From Bacteroidota bacterium (GTDB lineage Bacteria > Bacteroidota > Bacteroidia > B-17B0 > Aurantibacillaceae), in NCBI GenBank assembly GCA_025362395.1, contig JANYGK010000094.1, positions 1-64,000 of the forward strand: a DNA stretch of 64,000 nucleotides. Reading direction: 5' to 3'. Made by a program: the position numbers and the translations under genes. The notes below the pieces were generated by a model that saw nothing but the letters and a program-made list of their open reading frames with translations, did not search any database and was not told the origin of the DNA. Position 1 is the stretch's first letter. Every line of letters starts with the position of its first letter. Positions 16,755 through 24,397 of the stretch are shown here, one piece after another.

Positions 16755-16868
16755 TTATGTTTCTTTTGAATCCAATAACCTCTTTATTCCCTTCCCTCTC
16801 TTTACTCTCTCTTTGTGGTAAATCATCTCAACGCTTCCCTATGCCTCCTATGTTTTCCTACGTGGTTA
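16755..16868. repeat. Copy 1 of a duplicated non-coding block
   Basis: This AT-rich and pyrimidine-rich block (opening TTATGTTTCTTTTGAATCCA, ending near GTGGTTAA) recurs in diverged form at 17931-18038. It directly precedes REP copy 1, as the second copy precedes REP copy 5. It contains no credible gene. Confidence 0.75.
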
Positions 16869-16882
16869 ATAATCCAATAGAT

Positions 16883-16910
16883 GAGATGGCTTCGTGCCTC
16901 GCAATGACGG
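16883..16910 (+). repeat. REP-like palindromic element, copy 1
   Basis: Contains CTTCGTGCCTCGCAATGACG, one half of the CATTGCGAG / GAAGCAATCTC repeat family common between genes of Bacteroidota. It is followed by the decayed sorting-domain segment. Confidence 0.8.
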
Positions 16911-16917
16911 AGCTGCA

Positions 16918-17214
16918 CTACCTGAACAAACTGATAAACCCTTTCAGTTTTTGCACCTCTCCTTTAACTTCGGTATACTGTAATGCATAATAGTACACGC
17001 CTTCCGTACAGGCTTCTCCGCTTGTGGTACAGCCATCCCGATAAGCGCCGTTAGGGTTATCGGTTGCCGACAAAAAATGTACGCCTTCCGTTAAGTTAGC
17101 TTGTATTTGTAAAGCAGACTGTTCTTTGCTTAAGGTATGCCTATACAATACACGGACGCTTACATCGTAAATACTAATGGTGGCATCGTTGGCAGTTTTG
17201 TATGTTAGAGTCAT
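16918..17214 (-). pseudogene. Remnant of a T9SS C-terminal sorting domain
   Basis: A 98-codon open stretch ending in a proper stop, with no N-terminal cargo part and REP elements on both sides. The text ATISIYDVSVRVLYRHTL ... LTEGVHFLSATD is like a type-A T9SS sorting domain, in which the usual SGR is here SVR, and the end GVYYYALQYTEVKGEVQKLKGFISLFR is like the C-terminal end of gliding-motility-associated (type-B) domains. It appears to be the detached 3' end of a surface-protein gene. Positions 16914-17072 are repeated with frame-breaking changes at 17742-17896. It could be a real small protein, but there is no signal peptide. Confidence 0.6.
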
Positions 17215-17236
17215 AGCGCAAACCGTTATGCGAACC

Positions 17237-17274
17237 CGTCATTGCGAGCCGACGTAAGGAGGAGAAGCAATCTC
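17237..17274 (-). repeat. REP-like palindromic element, copy 2 (inverted)
   Basis: CGTCATTGCGAG at the left and GAAGCAATCTC at the right, in the opposite orientation to copies 1, 3, 4 and 5. It pairs with copy 3, which begins 38 bp downstream. Confidence 0.8.
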
Positions 17275-17312
17275 ATACATAGTATATAAATCTATTTAGT
17301 AAAGCCGGGTAT

Positions 17313-17340
17313 GAGATGGCTTCGTGCCTCGCAATGACGG
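17313..17340 (+). repeat. REP-like palindromic element, copy 3
   Basis: Same core as copy 1 (CTTCGTGCCTCGCAATGACG). With copy 2 it makes a head-to-head REP pair able to form a long hairpin. Confidence 0.8.
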
Positions 17341-17475
17341 AAGCACATCGCAACACTTTGTGTCCATTAAGTCAATCAATTCCATCTCTCTTTTCTTAGC
17401 CTTCAGTATAATTGTGTGGTTACCAATAAAAACAAAACGCACTCTAAGCAGCAGGGAATTTTTGAATCATAGTCG

Positions 17476-17494
17476 TGCTGAACTTGTTTCAGCA
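17476..17494. repeat. Short palindrome, TGCTGAA / TTCAGCA
   Basis: Perfect 7-bp stem with a CTTGT loop. Its sequence belongs to a second REP-like family (GCTGAACTTGTTTCAGC type); related copies lie at 30952-30978 and 31035-31060. Confidence 0.6.
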
Positions 17495-17534
17495 TCTCAC
17501 CGTTATTTCCTGTTGACCTTCTTCGTTCTTTTTT

Positions 17535-17566
17535 CCTTGACGAAAAATGAACCAAAAAAGTCAAGG
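17535..17566. repeat. Inverted repeat CCTTGAC / GTCAAGG
   Basis: A perfect 7-bp stem (17535-17541 / 17560-17566) around an A-rich 18-nt loop. The surrounding text is of a kind that recurs between genes in this phylum; function unknown. Confidence 0.55.
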
Positions 17567-17712
17567 GCAAACGCCAACTCCAAGCGGCCCCGCTCTTCCT
17601 TCCCCAACTTGCAGTTCGCACCGTTCGCCCAAAACAGCCTCACTATTACTAACGTATGAGAGACGTATTAAACTTCGACTCTATGTTTATATGTGGTTAA
17701 ATAATAGGGGTG

Positions 17713-17740
17713 GGATTGCTTCGTGCCTCGCAATGACGGG
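17713..17740 (+). repeat. REP-like palindromic element, copy 4
   Basis: Same core as copies 1 and 3, with GGATTGCTTCGTGCC at the left end, and followed by a decayed copy of the sorting-domain segment just as copy 1 is. Confidence 0.8.
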
Positions 17741-17741
17741 C

Positions 17742-17896
17742 TGCACTACCTGAACAAACTGATAAACCTCCTTTCAGTTTTTACACTTCAGCATCGGCAT
17801 ACTGTAATGCAGAATAGTACACGCTTTCCGTACAGGCTTTTCCGCTTGTGGTGCGGCCGTCCCAATGAGCTCCGTTGGGGTTATCGGTTGCCGACA
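17742..17896 (-). pseudogene. Second, frameshifted copy of the sorting-domain remnant
   Basis: Roughly 155 bp homologous to 16914-17072 (shared anchors CTACCTGAACAAACTGATAA and GGTTATCGGTTGCCGACA), with indels that break the frame right after the conserved KGFISLFR-like end. A third, very short trace (AACAAACTGATAAACC) is at about 18107-18122. Confidence 0.7.
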
Positions 17897-17930
17897 TTAT
17901 CAATGGAGGAGATGTATAAATACTTCGGTT

Positions 17931-18038
17931 TTATGTTTCTTTTGAATCCAATAACCTGTTTATTTATTTATTTGCTTCCCTCTCTTCCTCTGTGGTGGAT
18001 CATTCCTTTCCTATCCCTTCTATGTATCTATGTGGTTA
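17931..18038. repeat. Copy 2 of the duplicated non-coding block
   Basis: Diverged duplicate of 16755-16868, again followed by a REP-like element (copy 5). Together with the paired remnants this shows that a unit of block + REP + sorting-domain tail was duplicated and then decayed. Confidence 0.75.
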
Positions 18039-18054
18039 AACAGAAACTACGTGT

Positions 18055-18094
18055 GAGATTGCTTCTCCTACTTACGTCGAAGCGCAATGACGAG
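18055..18094 (+). repeat. REP-like palindromic element, copy 5
   Basis: GAGATTGCTTCTCCTACTTA at the left and CGCAATGACGAG at the right; its reverse complement aligns with copy 2 over about 38 bp. No REP-associated (RAYT) transposase gene is in the window. Confidence 0.8.
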
Positions 18095-18121
18095 ATACAT
18101 TAACTAAACAAACTGATAAAC

Positions 18122-19321
18122 CTAATTGGTTTTCCCCGGGTAAACTTTTAAAGCTTCTTTTAAGCAAAGCACAGCGTTTTTCAGGTCTTCCCTATTTAAG
18201 ACGTAAGCCAAACGTACTTCGTTGGTTCCGGAGCCTTCCGTTGAATAGAAACCTGTTGCAGGAGCCATCATAACGGTTTGCCCGTTGTAAGAAAATTCTT
18301 CGAGCAACCATTGGCAAAATTTATCGGAGTTATCGATTGGCAAACGTGCAATGCAATAAAAGGCGCCACTTGGTTTAGGACAAAATACGCCGTCTATTTT
18401 ATTAAGCTCTTCTATTACAAAATCCCTTCGGGCAATGTATTCTGTTTTTACGCCGTCGAAATACGATTGCGGTGTATCCAGTGCTGCCTCCGCTCCTATT
18501 TGTCCGTAGCTTGGTGGCGATAAACGCGCCTGTGCAAATTTCATGGCTGCTGCCATTACTTCTTTATTTTTACTGATCATAGCGCCAATACGCGCTCCGC
18601 AAGCGCTATAACGTTTAGAGATAGAGTCCAACAAAATCACATTAGTTTCGATCCCGTCTAAATGCATCACCGACACATATTCTTTACCGTCGTAACAAAA
18701 CTCACGGTACACTTCATCGCTCAATAAAAACAGGTCATGTTTTTTTACCAAGTCGCGCAGGGCCGTTAATTCTTCTTTGGTATACAAGTAACCAGTAGGG
18801 TTGCCCGGGTTACAAATCATAATCCCTTTTGTTTTTGGGGTGATCAGTTTTTCAAAATCACTGATGGGAGGTAAGGCAAAACCGGTTTCTATATAACTTG
18901 TTACAGGCACTATCTTTACATCGGCTGCTTTTGAAAAACCGTTGTAATTAGCGTAAAACGGTTCAGGAATTATTACTTCATCACCTGCATTAAAGCAAGT
19001 CATCATCGCTATTTCAATAGCTTCTGAACCGCCGCAGGTAATAATAACTTCGGTATGGTCAATATTAATATTGTAGGTTTTATAGTAGCCGCACAATTTT
19101 TTACGGTACGATTCATTGCCTGCGCTGTGGCTGTATTCCAACACTTTTATATCAGCTGTTTTAACCGCGTTTAAAAACGATGCGGGTGTTTCTATATCGG
19201 GTTGACCAATATTTAAATGGTAAATTTTTGTGCCGCGTTTTTTTGCGGCTTCTGCAAAAGGAACTAATTTACGAATGGGAGAAGAAGGCATTTCATGAGC
19301 CTTGGCTGATATTTTTGGCAT
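18122..19321 (-). CDS. Aspartate/aromatic aminotransferase-family enzyme (class I/II, PLP)
   Basis: A 399-residue cytoplasmic PLP-dependent aminotransferase. Seen: the family N-terminus AKKRGTKIYHLNIGQPDIETP, the GGSEAIEIAMM cofactor loop (near 97-107), PGNPTGYLYTKEEL (near 171-184) with the conserved Asn, SDEVYREF with Asp/Tyr contacts to PLP, and SISKRYSACGARIGAMIS with the Schiff-base lysine. R in NEVRLAYVL near the end is the substrate carboxylate arginine. The substrate cannot be fixed from sequence; aspartate or branched amino acids are possible. The gene's 3' end abuts the REP island. Confidence 0.92.
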   Translation of the reverse strand: MPKISAKAHEMPSSPIRKLVPFAEAAKKRGTKIYHLNIGQPDIETPASFLNAVKTADIKVLEYSHSAGNESYRKKLCGYYKTYNINIDHTEVIITCGGSEAIEIAMMTCFNAGDEVIIPEPFYANYNGFSKAADVKIVPVTSYIETGFALPPISDFEKLITPKTKGIMICNPGNPTGYLYTKEELTALRDLVKKHDLFLLSDEVYREFCYDGKEYVSVMHLDGIETNVILLDSISKRYSACGARIGAMISKNKEVMAAAMKFAQARLSPPSYGQIGAEAALDTPQSYFDGVKTEYIARRDFVIEELNKIDGVFCPKPSGAFYCIARLPIDNSDKFCQWLLEEFSYNGQTVMMAPATGFYSTEGSGTNEVRLAYVLNREDLKNAVLCLKEALKVYPGKTN

Positions 19322-19444
19322 AGTGCTTTTTTAAAGTTTGAGAATTATTTAAGGGTTATATCCCATAATAATTCAGACAAAAATAATCATTTATCGCATC
19401 ATTTTAGTTCAATTTTTTCTACCCTAATAACAGCTTAAAAAGAT

Positions 19445-19452
19445 TAAATTTG
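19445..19452 (+). promoter_or_regulatory. -7 promoter box (TAAATTTG) of the HD phosphohydrolase gene
   Basis: Perfect TAnnTTTG match. Transcription from it would start near 19459, which excludes the TTG/ATG codons at 19450-19455 as starts and supports the ATG at 19486. Confidence 0.45.
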
Positions 19453-19485
19453 ATGATCGTATTACTTAACTACTTCAATAAATTT

Positions 19486-20715
19486 ATGATCCCTAATAAA
19501 CGCAAAATTATTAACGACCCTATTTACGGGTTTGTAACGTTGACTGACGATTTGGTGTATGACCTGATCAATCATCCCATTTTTCAGCGGTTAAGGAGAA
19601 TAAAGCAACTGGGCTTAACCAATTTGGTTTACCCGGGAGCGCTGCACACCAGGTTTCATCATGCTATTGGTGCTATGCATTTAATGACGGAAGCCTTACA
19701 GGTGCTTAAATCAAAAGGTATTAAAATTACAGACGATGAATGCAGGGCGGCTATTATTGCCATATTATTACATGATATAGGGCACGGACCTTTTTCGCAT
19801 GCGCTGGAACATACGATTGTGAAAGGTGTACACCATGAGCATATTTCGATGATGCTGATGGATGAGTTGAATAAAACCTTTAAAGGAAAACTAACCTTGG
19901 CCATAAAAATATTTAAAGATGAGCATCCTAAAAAATTTTTACATCAATTAGTATCCAGTCAGCTTGATGTTGACAGGCTCGATTATTTAAAACGTGACAG
20001 TTTTTTTACCGGTGTTTCTGAAGGCGTGATCAGCACTGATCGCATTATTAAAATGCTAACGGTTGTTAATGGTAATTTAGTAATTGAAGCTAAGGGCATA
20101 TATAGCGTAGAGAAATTTTTAATTGCCCGAAGGCTAATGTACTGGCAGGTTTATCTGCATAAAACAGTATTAGGCGCTGAAAAATTATTGGTTAATATTT
20201 TAAAACGTGCCAAGGAATTATCTTTATCCGGTAACGACTTGTTTGCGACTCCCGCCCTGTCTTTATTTTTAAAAAATAATTACAATAAAAAAGATTTTAT
20301 CAGTAAGCCGGAATTGCTGGAACAGTTTGTTTTATTGGATGATTACGACATTATGGCTTCCATAAAAGTATGGATGAACCATGATGATATAGTATTATCT
20401 CTGTTATGCAAAAATATGATAGAACGCCATTTATTTAAAATACAACTGCAGAACAAAAAATTTACCGAAACCGAAAAAACCGGTTGGATAGAAAAAGTAA
20501 TGAAGAAATATAAGCTTACTAAAAAGGAAGCAGAATATTTTGTGTTTACGGAAAGCGTTAATAACAGCGCTTATAATTCGGCGGAAATTAAAATAAACAT
20601 ATTGTATAACAATAATGTGTTAGTTGATGTGGCAAAGGCTTCGGATCAGTTGAATATAAAGATGCTGAGTAAAAAGGTAACGAAGTATTTTATGTGTTAC
20701 CCTAAGGGGATTTAA
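19486..20715 (+). CDS. HD-domain phosphohydrolase (SAMHD1/dGTPase-like)
   Basis: A 409-residue protein of the HD superfamily, the metal-dependent phosphohydrolases that include dGTPases. Seen: IINDPIYGFVTL (8-19), FQRLRRIKQLGLTNLVYPGALHTRFHHAIGAMHL (33-66) with the first metal His, the HD pair in LLHDIGHGPFSHALEH (95-109), and SSQLDVDRLDYLKRDSF with the last metal Asp. The arrangement is typical of Bacteroidota HD proteins whose N-terminus reads PNKxKIINDPIYGF. The frame is open to a TTG at 19450, but that lies within a -7 box, so I used the ATG at 19486. The substrate is not known. Confidence 0.9.
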   Translation: MIPNKRKIINDPIYGFVTLTDDLVYDLINHPIFQRLRRIKQLGLTNLVYPGALHTRFHHAIGAMHLMTEALQVLKSKGIKITDDECRAAIIAILLHDIGHGPFSHALEHTIVKGVHHEHISMMLMDELNKTFKGKLTLAIKIFKDEHPKKFLHQLVSSQLDVDRLDYLKRDSFFTGVSEGVISTDRIIKMLTVVNGNLVIEAKGIYSVEKFLIARRLMYWQVYLHKTVLGAEKLLVNILKRAKELSLSGNDLFATPALSLFLKNNYNKKDFISKPELLEQFVLLDDYDIMASIKVWMNHDDIVLSLLCKNMIERHLFKIQLQNKKFTETEKTGWIEKVMKKYKLTKKEAEYFVFTESVNNSAYNSAEIKINILYNNNVLVDVAKASDQLNIKMLSKKVTKYFMCYPKGI

Positions 20716-20744
20716 GAATTATTCTTTGTTATTGGCATTTAACC

Positions 20745-20855
20745 AATTCCCTCTTTGAAGAGGGTGCCTGAAAGGCGGGAGATGTTTCATTTAATTATTA
20801 TCGTTTTCAAATACATCCTCCGTCCTGCGGACAACTCCTTCAAAAATAGGAATTT
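20745..20855. repeat. Large imperfect dyad element downstream of the HD gene
   Basis: The left arm (20745-20785, AATTCCCTCTTTGAAG ... GGCGGGAGATGT) and the right arm (20813-20855, ACATCCTCCGTCCTGCGGAC ... AGGAATT) are imperfect inverted copies. It sits between the HD gene and the rplS terminator. Related dispersed elements are familiar between genes in this phylum. It is not coding. Confidence 0.7.
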
Positions 20856-20880
20856 GTATATCACTCAAACTTTTTCCCAC

Positions 20881-20912
20881 AAAAAAGCCCCGCATATTAT
20901 GCAGGGCTTTTT
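20881..20912 (-). terminator. Intrinsic terminator of rplS
   Basis: AAAAAGCCC (20882-20890) pairs with GGGCTTTTT (20904-20912); the loop contains a further GCAT/ATGC stem. It lies 20 nt past the rplS stop, with T tracts in the minus direction. Confidence 0.9.
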
Positions 20913-20932
20913 GATATAACTTAAAATACCAA

Positions 20933-21295
20933 TTATGCTTTTTTAGTTTGTAATTTTTCGCGAATACGTGCTGCTTTACCTGTACGTGTGCGGATATAGT
21001 ATAATTTTGCTCTGCGAACAATACCAACTTTATTTAATTCAATTTTATCAATAAAAGGAGATGCTATCGGGAAGATACGCTCTACGCCTACTCCGTTTGA
21101 AATTTTACGAACTGTAAAAGAAGCTGTTGCCGGTTCGTTTTTGCGCTGAATCACAACACCTGAAAACTGTTGGATACGCTCTTTATCACCCTCTTTAATT
21201 TTGTAGTGTACTGTAATAGTATCACCTGCTTTAAATTTTGGATGGGCAACTTCAGTAGCTAATTGTTTTTTTACGTAATCTAATAATAAACTCAT
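20933..21295 (-). CDS. rplS: 50S ribosomal protein L19
   Basis: A 120-residue ribosomal protein at the 30S-50S interface. Family marks are [91 protein letters not shown], which covers the L19 core. The C-terminus (REKLQTKKA) is basic. A good promoter (21369-21400) and a 65-70-nt leader with a hairpin lie upstream, and a strong terminator follows, so this is a single-gene transcript. Confidence 0.98.
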   Translation of the reverse strand: MSLLLDYVKKQLATEVAHPKFKAGDTITVHYKIKEGDKERIQQFSGVVIQRKNEPATASFTVRKISNGVGVERIFPIASPFIDKIELNKVGIVRRAKLYYIRTRTGKAARIREKLQTKKA

Positions 21296-21365
21296 TGTTT
21301 TTTATTTAAATAATTTATCATTTTTGGCATTCGCTGCACCGTGCAACCAGAGGCTAAAAAGTGGA
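21296..21365 (-). promoter_or_regulatory. Possible L19 leader RNA structure
   Basis: Between the rplS promoter and its ATG the minus strand carries GUUGCA-CGG-UGCAGC, a 6-bp hairpin (one G-U pair), inside UGG ... GCCA, then an A/U-rich stretch before the ATG. A ribosomal-protein leader motif for L19 in Flavobacteria has been described; whether this stretch matches its covariance model has not been tested. Confidence 0.35.
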
Positions 21366-21368
21366 GGG

Positions 21369-21400
21369 CAAATATAATAACCTTTTTGTTGAAAAGCAAA
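21369..21400 (-). promoter_or_regulatory. Promoter of rplS (TTTG, N20, TATATTTG)
   Basis: On the minus strand TTTG (its G at 21397) is separated by 20 nt from TATATTTG (21376 down to 21369), a full match to the Bacteroidota consensus. Confidence 0.8.
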
Positions 21401-21407
21401 ATAAAGT

Positions 21408-22019
21408 TTACTTCACTTCAAACTCTAAAAAATGTTCCCCTTTTATGTATCCCTGCAGCTTATCCCCAATTTTAACAGGGCCCACACCTTCGGGTGTTCC
21501 CGTGTAAATAAGGTCGCCCACCTTAAGCGTTACAAATTTAGACACGTATGAAATAACTTTATCGAAACTGAATAACAAATCCTTCGTATTTCCTGCTTGT
21601 TTCAGTTCCCCATTTACTTTTAATTCAAAGTTTATGTCAGCCAAATTCCCTAATTGTGCTTTGCTCACAAACTTACCTAAAGGGGCTGAACCGTCGAACG
21701 CTTTTGCTTTTTCCCAAGGCAAGCCTTTTTCTTTGCATTTGGCTTGTATATCCCTGGCAGTAAAGTCAATACCAAGTCCTATTTCATCATAATATTTGTG
21801 GGCAAACTGCTCTTCAATATGTTTACCTACTTTATTAATTTTAATCACTATTTCAATTTCATGGTGCAGATCTTTTGTAAATTCAGGATAATAAAAAGGT
21901 TCGCTATCCTTTAATAAAGCTGTATCCGGTTTCATAAAAAATACTGGTTCGGTAGGTACTTCACTTTTCATTTCTTTGGCGTGCTCCGCGTAATTACGCC
22001 CTATACAAATTATTTTCAT
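21408..22019 (-). CDS. Fumarylacetoacetate hydrolase-family protein
   Basis: A 203-residue member of the FAH family, which hydrolyses or decarboxylates 2-oxo acids (acylpyruvates, oxaloacetate). Metal-binding residues are visible in HHEIEIVIKINK (Glu-Ile-Glu, near 71-82) and in GLGIDFTARDIQ (the third metal Asp). The start reads MKIICIGRNYAEHAKEMKSEVP, with PVFFMKPDTALL (family GRNY and FxKP motifs), and GDLIYTGTPEGVGPVKIGD is the C-terminal glycine-rich segment. The length suits the short single-domain form. Substrate cannot be determined; acylpyruvase or oxaloacetate decarboxylase activity is most likely. Confidence 0.93.
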   Translation of the reverse strand: MKIICIGRNYAEHAKEMKSEVPTEPVFFMKPDTALLKDSEPFYYPEFTKDLHHEIEIVIKINKVGKHIEEQFAHKYYDEIGLGIDFTARDIQAKCKEKGLPWEKAKAFDGSAPLGKFVSKAQLGNLADINFELKVNGELKQAGNTKDLLFSFDKVISYVSKFVTLKVGDLIYTGTPEGVGPVKIGDKLQGYIKGEHFLEFEVK

Positions 22020-22127
22020 GATTAGGTTATTCTTTTTTTGTGAAATTACGTATCCTTATTTACCGGTCACTCAACCAACATCTTATATAGTTTTGACGCG
22101 ATTTTATTATTAATTCTATTAATTTAC

Positions 22128-22135
22128 TATTTTTG
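22128..22135 (+). promoter_or_regulatory. -7 promoter box (TATTTTTG) of lhgO
   Basis: TAnnTTTG match 22 nt before the ATG at 22158. No matching TTG box is seen. Confidence 0.4.
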
Positions 22136-22157
22136 ACAAATTTACAATCATTTATAA

Positions 22158-23378
22158 ATGAGCAATACAAATTACGATATAATTATAGTGGGCGGCGGCA
22201 TTGTTGGCTTAGCGACAGCTTATAAATTAACGCTTCAAAATCCTAACAAAACCATATTGGTTCTTGAAAAGGAAAAAGTAGTGGCGGCGCACCAAACGGG
22301 TCATAATTCGGGAGTAATACATTCCGGCATTTACTATAAGCCGGGTTCTTATAAAGCCATTAATTGTGTGTCGGGCCGCAGGGAACTCATACAATTTGTA
22401 AAAGAACACCATATTGCACACGACCTGTGTGGTAAAATTATTGTAGCAACCGAACAAAGTGAACTGGCACACATGAACAAGGTGTTTAATAATGGTTTAG
22501 CAAATGATGTAGAAGGCATAGAAATTATTGATGCCGCTAAAATAAGAGAGATAGAACCACACTGTAAAGGCATTTCAGGCATTTGGGTGCCCTGCACCGG
22601 TATTATTGATTATACCGATGTGGCTAGGAAATATGTAGAGCTGATTCATGCAAAAAACAACGGAAGCAAAGTATTAACCGAACATAAGGTAACGGGGTTT
22701 GAAAAGAAGGGCGATACAACCGATGTGATTACTGAGCGTGGTACTTTTAATGGAAACTATATTATTTCCTGCGCAGGCTTGCAGGCAGACAGGATCACTA
22801 AAAAAGATAACGTCAAAACAGACTCCGCTATTGTTGGTTTCCGGGGCGATTATTATGACCTGACAGATAAAGGCAGAGAAAAAGTGAAGAATTTAATTTA
22901 CCCGGTACCAAACCCCGAATTTCCTTTTTTAGGCGTGCATTTTACACGCATGATCAAAGGCGGTGTTGAATGCGGGCCTAACGCCGTATTTGTTTTTAAA
23001 CGGGAAGGATACAGTAAAACAGCTTTCAGCTTAAAAGATACCGCAGAAGCATTCGGTTACATGGGAACCTGGAAATTTTTCGGAAAACACTGGCGCTTTG
23101 GTTTGGATGAATACAGGGGCGCATTCAGCAAAACATATTTCCTGAACCGTTTGCGTAAATTAATTCCCGACTTGCAACCGGATGATATTGAACCGGCACG
23201 TTGCGGTGTAAGGGCTATGGCTTTAGGGCCAAATGGTGATATGCTTGACGATTTTAAAATTGAATACAAAGGCAATTCCATGCATGTGATCAATTCACCC
23301 TCGCCTGCCGCTACGGCTTCTTTGGCTTACGGTAATGAAATTGCTACTATGGCAAAGGAGTATTTTAAGTTAAGCTAA
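22158..23378 (+). CDS. lhgO: L-2-hydroxyglutarate oxidase/dehydrogenase
   Basis: A 406-residue FAD-dependent enzyme that oxidises L-2-hydroxyglutarate to 2-oxoglutarate, clearing a side product of central metabolism. The FAD-binding motif GGGIVGLATAYKL (11-23) is at the N-terminus, followed by LEKEKVVAAHQTGHNSGVIHSGIYYKPGS (with the HNSGVIHSG motif typical of LhgO), GNYIISCAGLQADRI, ECGPNAVFVFKREGY and ARCGVRAMALGPNGDMLDDF near the C-terminus. The length is as expected. It is followed after 6 nt by a secreted glycerophosphodiesterase gene, perhaps in one transcript. Confidence 0.93.
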   Translation: MSNTNYDIIIVGGGIVGLATAYKLTLQNPNKTILVLEKEKVVAAHQTGHNSGVIHSGIYYKPGSYKAINCVSGRRELIQFVKEHHIAHDLCGKIIVATEQSELAHMNKVFNNGLANDVEGIEIIDAAKIREIEPHCKGISGIWVPCTGIIDYTDVARKYVELIHAKNNGSKVLTEHKVTGFEKKGDTTDVITERGTFNGNYIISCAGLQADRITKKDNVKTDSAIVGFRGDYYDLTDKGREKVKNLIYPVPNPEFPFLGVHFTRMIKGGVECGPNAVFVFKREGYSKTAFSLKDTAEAFGYMGTWKFFGKHWRFGLDEYRGAFSKTYFLNRLRKLIPDLQPDDIEPARCGVRAMALGPNGDMLDDFKIEYKGNSMHVINSPSPAATASLAYGNEIATMAKEYFKLS

Positions 23379-23384
23379 CCTACC

Positions 23385-24266
23385 ATGAGATTTTTTACGC
23401 TGCATATTATTCTTTTAATATGTTGCCGCGTTACGGCACAACATATTGACATTGAAGGCCACAGGGGCTGCAGAGGAGTAATGCCCGAAAATACCATAGA
23501 AGCATTTATAAAGGCGATTGATTTAGGGGTTACCACCCTTGAAATGGACGTGGTGATTACAAAAGACCATAAAATAACGGTGTCGCATGAACCCTTTTTA
23601 AACCATGAAATCTGCACAGGGCCACACGGCGAGTTAATTGATACATCAAACGAAACTACGTTTAATTTGTATACCATGAATTATGAAGAAATTAAGCTTT
23701 GTGATTGCGGCAGTAAAATACATCCCCGTTTTAAAGATCAGCTAAAACTAAAAACAAATAAACCCTTACTGGAAAACGTGATTGATACTGTAGAGAACTA
23801 CATTATTTATAAAAAACTAAAACCTGTAATGTATAATATTGAAATTAAATCAACACCCGCAACAGACGGTATTTTTCATCCTGCCCCTGCTCAGTATACC
23901 GACTTAGTATACGGGGTAATTCAACAAAAACAAATAGCATTTAAGGTAATCCTTCAGTCTTTTGACATCAGGGTTTTACAATATATACACTTAAAGAAAC
24001 TGCCGGTTAAAACTGCCTTGTTAATTGAAAACCAAAAAAGTTTCAGGCAAAATATACAAATGCTTGGCTTCAATCCTTCTATTTACAGCCCCTATATGCA
24101 ATTAGTAAATAAAGAGCTTGTAAAAGAATGCCATAAAGAAAAAGTGCTTTTAATTCCGTGGACAGTTAATGAACCCAAAGATATTGAGCGTATGCTAAAA
24201 CTTGGAGTAGCCGGCATCATCAGTGACTACCCCGGGAGAGTTGCAGATATTTTGAACAAAAAATAA
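23385..24266 (+). CDS. Exported glycerophosphodiester phosphodiesterase
   Basis: A 293-residue secreted enzyme that hydrolyses glycerophosphodiesters (deacylated phospholipids) to glycerol-3-phosphate and an alcohol. The signal peptide is LHIILLICCRVTAQH. Catalytic residues appear in EGHRGCRGVMPENTIEAF (H26, R27 and the PENT motif), in TLEMDVVITKD (metal-binding Glu/Asp) and in VSHEPF (second catalytic His). The end IPWTVNEPKDIERMLKLGVAGIISDYPGR is the typical GDPD C-terminus (TVN, GIISDYP). The signal peptide indicates a periplasmic or surface site. Confidence 0.93.
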   Translation: MRFFTLHIILLICCRVTAQHIDIEGHRGCRGVMPENTIEAFIKAIDLGVTTLEMDVVITKDHKITVSHEPFLNHEICTGPHGELIDTSNETTFNLYTMNYEEIKLCDCGSKIHPRFKDQLKLKTNKPLLENVIDTVENYIIYKKLKPVMYNIEIKSTPATDGIFHPAPAQYTDLVYGVIQQKQIAFKVILQSFDIRVLQYIHLKKLPVKTALLIENQKSFRQNIQMLGFNPSIYSPYMQLVNKELVKECHKEKVLLIPWTVNEPKDIERMLKLGVAGIISDYPGRVADILNKK

Positions 24267-24365
24267 TGGTTTTTGTTTGTGTAGCTGAAAGATATTTTTA
24301 AAGAATACTTAAAATAACTCAGTAAAATTTTTCAAATTTTAATAATAGTTTTTAATTGATTTAAT

Positions 24366-24373
24366 TATATTTG
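24366..24373 (+). promoter_or_regulatory. -7 promoter box (TATATTTG) of the SpoIIE-type phosphatase gene
   Basis: TAnnTTTG match. The TTG at 24371 falls within it, which disfavours that codon as a start. Confidence 0.4.
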
Positions 24374-24397
24374 ATAATACATTTATTTTACAAAAAA

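Noticed and set aside
17324-18103. Several short open frames in the REP island
   Set aside because: They run through palindromes and decayed copies, lack family resemblance, and overlap each other on both strands.
20791-21027. A 78-residue minus-strand frame overlapping the rplS end
   Set aside because: It overlaps rplS and runs through its terminator and the dyad element; the translation has no recognisable features.
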